A stretch of 33,033 nt of DNA from assembly GCA_900199655.1 (NCBI GenBank), contig FZRE01000025.1, forward strand, positions 1-33,033. The letters run 5' to 3'. The translations under genes and the position numbers were made by a program. The notes beneath the pieces are model-generated. The model made no database searches and was not told where the DNA came from. It saw nothing but the letters and a program-made list of their open reading frames with translations. Below, in pieces: positions 31,264-33,033 of this stretch (its first letter is position 1; each line of letters begins with the position of its first letter). This DNA comes from Prevotellaceae bacterium KH2P17. Its GTDB lineage: Bacteria; Bacteroidota; Bacteroidia; Bacteroidales; Bacteroidaceae.

Positions 31264-31572
31264 TTACTGCTTCTTGAGGCCGTCCTCAATTTCCGAAGTC
31301 AACTTTCCAAGAATTTCGTTAAAGGGCTTGACATCATTGCGCGCAGACTCCTTCATATATCTCAGCGCAATGTCAATAAGAGCCATATACAGTATGGTTT
31401 TTTCTGCCATCTTGCCCTTGAACTGGGCCTGATAGGCATTCACCGTACTGGTTATCAGCTTTTCTGCCTTACGATAGAACTCCTCATCCTCACGTGGTAC
31501 ATTCACGGAAATCTCGGTATCGTAGACATGCAGCCTAATATGTAGCTTATCTCTTTTATCTTCTGGCATCAA
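31264..31572 (-). CDS. zapA: Cell division protein ZapA-like
   Basis: Small cytoplasmic protein of 102 residues. The N-terminal part (LHIRLHVYDTEISVNVPREDEEFYRKAEKLI) fits the ZapA fold, followed by a C-terminal helix for dimer and tetramer formation. ZapA binds and bundles FtsZ filaments. It starts with two ATG codons, 6 bp after the coiled-coil gene, and is followed by rny. Confidence 0.85.
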   Translation of the reverse strand: MMPEDKRDKLHIRLHVYDTEISVNVPREDEEFYRKAEKLITSTVNAYQAQFKGKMAEKTILYMALIDIALRYMKESARNDVKPFNEILGKLTSEIEDGLKKQ

Positions 31573-31578
31573 CTCCGG

Positions 31579-31872
31579 TTATTTTTCACTCAGTAGCGTG
31601 ATACATTTATTTAAGTCTCTGATGAGTTTAGAAACTCGCTTTTGGGCGTTTTCCATGTCGCCGTCGGTAATTTCGAGCATCTTGACCATCTTGAGACTGT
31701 TGTAATCATGTTGCGCCTGAGCCAGCTTTTCCTCCAATTCCTTAATCTTGGCATCGCGCTCGTCTACCATTGCATACAGCTCCGAATTCTCCTGTTTTGT
31801 ATCTTTATACTGGAGAATCATCTGCCGTACGCGAGTAGCAAACAGCGTTAAAGTCTTCTCATTCGCATCCAT
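31579..31872 (-). CDS. Small coiled-coil protein beside zapA, unknown function
   Basis: 97 residues, almost entirely helical and charged. A heptad-like coiled coil runs through about 25-60 (ENSELYAMVDERDAKIKELE). No known domain is recognised. Its position, 6 bp upstream of zapA under a consensus promoter, and its size suggest a ZapB-like partner of the division ring; this is inference from context. Confidence 0.75.
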   Translation of the reverse strand: MDANEKTLTLFATRVRQMILQYKDTKQENSELYAMVDERDAKIKELEEKLAQAQHDYNSLKMVKMLEITDGDMENAQKRVSKLIRDLNKCITLLSEK

Positions 31873-31890
31873 TGATTAACAATTTGGTTA

Positions 31891-31922
31891 CAAATTTAAA
31901 CCATTTATTCCACAATTCCAAA
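31891..31922 (-). promoter_or_regulatory. Promoter of the coiled-coil-zapA-rny operon
   Basis: On the minus strand TTTG (31919-31922), a 20-bp spacer and TAAATTTG (31891-31898) match the consensus. Transcription would start near 31884, giving a short leader of about 12 nt. Confidence 0.65.
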
Positions 31923-31974
31923 TTATCTGCTATGTTTTAACGTGTTACATGCAAAAATAATTCAGAATGGCTTG

Positions 31975-32607
31975 TCAATTCTTCTTCTCTTCCTGCACTG
32001 CAGTCTTAGGTTCTTTCTTGGCCAGCATGACCACCTGATACACGAAATCGGTTACCCACTGCGCCGAGAAGTTCAGCCGTTTGTTGTATTGGCGGATGGC
32101 CAGCACGGTCTTCATGACACCCGCATCGCTGAAGTCGTTCTTCGTAAAGATGTCGTTCACCGTCTTCTGAGTCATGGTATAGATGGCTTTCTTGAAGAAT
32201 GAAGGCACGCGGAGCTTGAACTTCATCAGGTTACCGGTAAGCATCATCAAGTCCTGGGTGAAACCCTGGAACTGTACAAGATAGGTTTGCACATCCTGAA
32301 TCTTATGACAGTTCTTGCGGATGCTCTGATCTATCTCCTTGAAGAAATCATCGGGAGTATGATAAAGTTCTTTCAGCATCTTCTTACATTGGTTCCGTTC
32401 GCCTAATCCCAGTTTGTTGTTGACGGTCTGAACATGAAGAGTTGACTTGAACATCCGCAAGTCAGGCAGCATGGCCAGGTTCGTAATTCCAAGATTACTC
32501 GCCAGAGAAGCCTGGAAGTAGACCCTGATAAGCGTCATGTAGTCTTCCATTCCGCCCACCTTCTTTTCCTCGGTCTGCTTGCCAAGTAGTTTTGATATAA
32601 TTCCCAT
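31975..32607 (-). CDS. Unrecognised protein of 210 residues
   Basis: I do not recognise this family. The product is predicted soluble, largely helical, with no signal peptide or membrane span. It starts MGIISKLLGKQTEEKK and ends in a lysine-rich tail (AKKEPKTAVQEEKKN). The middle has several hydrophobic-aromatic helices (for example YLVQFQGFTQDLMMLTGNL). The open frame could start at 32667, but that ATG touches the promoter -7 box, and the ATG at 32607 fits the predicted transcript. It is a single-gene unit with a consensus promoter, upstream of the zapA-rny operon and on the same strand. Confidence 0.75.
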   Translation of the reverse strand: MGIISKLLGKQTEEKKVGGMEDYMTLIRVYFQASLASNLGITNLAMLPDLRMFKSTLHVQTVNNKLGLGERNQCKKMLKELYHTPDDFFKEIDQSIRKNCHKIQDVQTYLVQFQGFTQDLMMLTGNLMKFKLRVPSFFKKAIYTMTQKTVNDIFTKNDFSDAGVMKTVLAIRQYNKRLNFSAQWVTDFVYQVVMLAKKEPKTAVQEEKKN

Positions 32608-32663
32608 ATTATTTATAAATAATTTTTCATATAAAGCAATGATGTTGTAAACCACTGCCATCT

Positions 32664-32695
32664 GCAAAATTACGACATTTTAGACAATATTCAAA
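32664..32695 (-). promoter_or_regulatory. Promoter of the 210-residue protein gene
   Basis: On the minus strand TTTG (32692-32695), a 19-bp spacer and TAATTTTG (32665-32672) form a near-consensus promoter. Transcription should start near 32657, about 50 nt before the chosen ATG. Confidence 0.65.
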
Positions 32696-32840
32696 ATAAA
32701 ACGTGGAAAAAGCACGAAAGAAAACGGCTGCAGCCCGGGTATGAACAGCCTGATAAGCCAGGCAACAATTTCTCTATCATCGGAACTGCCTCCCCGGGGT
32801 GTAAAAGCTAAGCCGCCAGGGTATAAAAGATATGCTTCGG

Positions 32841-32910
32841 GAACTTTCGACAAGTGTCGCACATGAATTCGACAACTGTCACACAATCGTGCGACACTTG
32901 TCAAAAGTTG
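32841..32910. repeat. 70-bp palindromic intergenic element, copy D
   Basis: The left arm is GAACTTTCGAC and the right arm GTCAAAAGTTG is slightly degraded. Cores at 32849 (GACAAGTGTC), 32871 (GACAACTGTC) and 32893 (GACACTTGTC) are spaced exactly 22 bp apart. It ends 28 bp before the right terminal repeat, mirroring copy A at the left end. Confidence 0.85.
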
Positions 32911-32938
32911 CTGACCGTACCAAACAAGGCTCAAACTC

Positions 32939-33033
32939 TGTCCTGTCCTGGATTTAGTTGACAGTTTTTGTAGTTAAATGTTCTTTAGGTTGACAATAAA
33001 TTTCTTATGTGGAAATATAGTTGTCAGGTTTTT
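32939..33033. repeat. Right copy of 95-bp terminal inverted repeat (probable IS end)
   Basis: The exact reverse complement of 16-110, running to the last base. Reading outward, GTTGACAG (32957), GTTGACAA (32989) and GTTGTCAG (33020) recur at 32- and 31-bp spacing, a pattern that could be binding sites for a transposase. No coding part of the element is inside the window. Confidence 0.85.

Noticed and set aside
30272..31432. 386-codon leucine/phenylalanine-rich open frame antisense to rny
   Set aside because: The apparent membrane protein is the reverse complement of the charged coiled coil of RNase Y (Lys/Glu codons read as Leu/Phe). It also runs past the rny start into zapA.
1..33033. A 33-kb composite transposon bounded by inverted IS copies
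   Set aside because: The content is core chromosomal genes with uniform character. The repeat runs off both ends, which is better explained by sequence ending inside a multicopy element.

Overview
The window looks like chromosomal DNA of a Bacteroidales bacterium, most likely Prevotella or a close relative. The evidence is: Bacteroidetes-type promoters (TTTG or TTG, 19-21 bp, then TAnnTTTG) before most transcription units; an 11-subunit nuo operon with fused nuoCD and no nuoEFG; outer-membrane porin, KDO and RNase Y genes of Bacteroidetes type; and general lack of Shine-Dalgarno sites. The genus is an inference. Both ends carry the same perfect 95-bp sequence in inverted orientation (16-110 and 32939-33033), so both ends probably run into copies of one multicopy element, likely an insertion sequence.

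Layout. (1) 438-4190, plus strand: an OprO/P-type porin, a membrane pyrophosphatase (hppA) and a 60-residue His-rich single-span membrane protein, each with its own promoter. (2) 4191-5115: gene-free DNA with a 70-bp palindromic element fused to five 22-bp tandem repeats, then a strong promoter and terminator that outline an orphan small RNA. (3) 5116-10476, minus strand: a three-gene carbohydrate operon encoding a secreted cellobiose 2-epimerase-like enzyme, a GH30-like glycosidase broken by a stop codon and a frameshift or deletion, and a GH9 glycosidase. (4) 11013-21180, minus strand: nuoA-B-CD-H-I-J-K-L-M-N, the respiratory complex I without the NADH-oxidising module. (5) 21181-22009: the nuo promoter and a second 22-bp tandem array. 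(6) 22010-27549, plus strand: an MscS-family channel, kdsA, kdsD and a cardiolipin-synthase-like phospholipase D; this is an envelope and LPS-core operon. (7) 27583-29186, minus strand: two LuxR-type regulators, one with a degenerate receiver and one fused to a hemerythrin-like di-iron domain. (8) 29187-32607, minus strand: RNase Y, ZapA, a coiled-coil partner, and an unrecognised conserved-looking protein, with a possible plus-strand RNA at 29359-29640.

The coding content is mostly core metabolism: energy conservation (Nuo, pyrophosphatase), envelope synthesis, RNA turnover and division. The most unusual signal is intergenic. Three repeat families of different sequence (a 70-bp element in four copies, and two tandem arrays) all place a short palindromic core every 22 bp. 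In one place two families are joined nearly in phase. Both window-end repeats also lie about 30 bp from a copy of the 70-bp element. No tRNA, rRNA, CRISPR array or intact transposase gene was seen.
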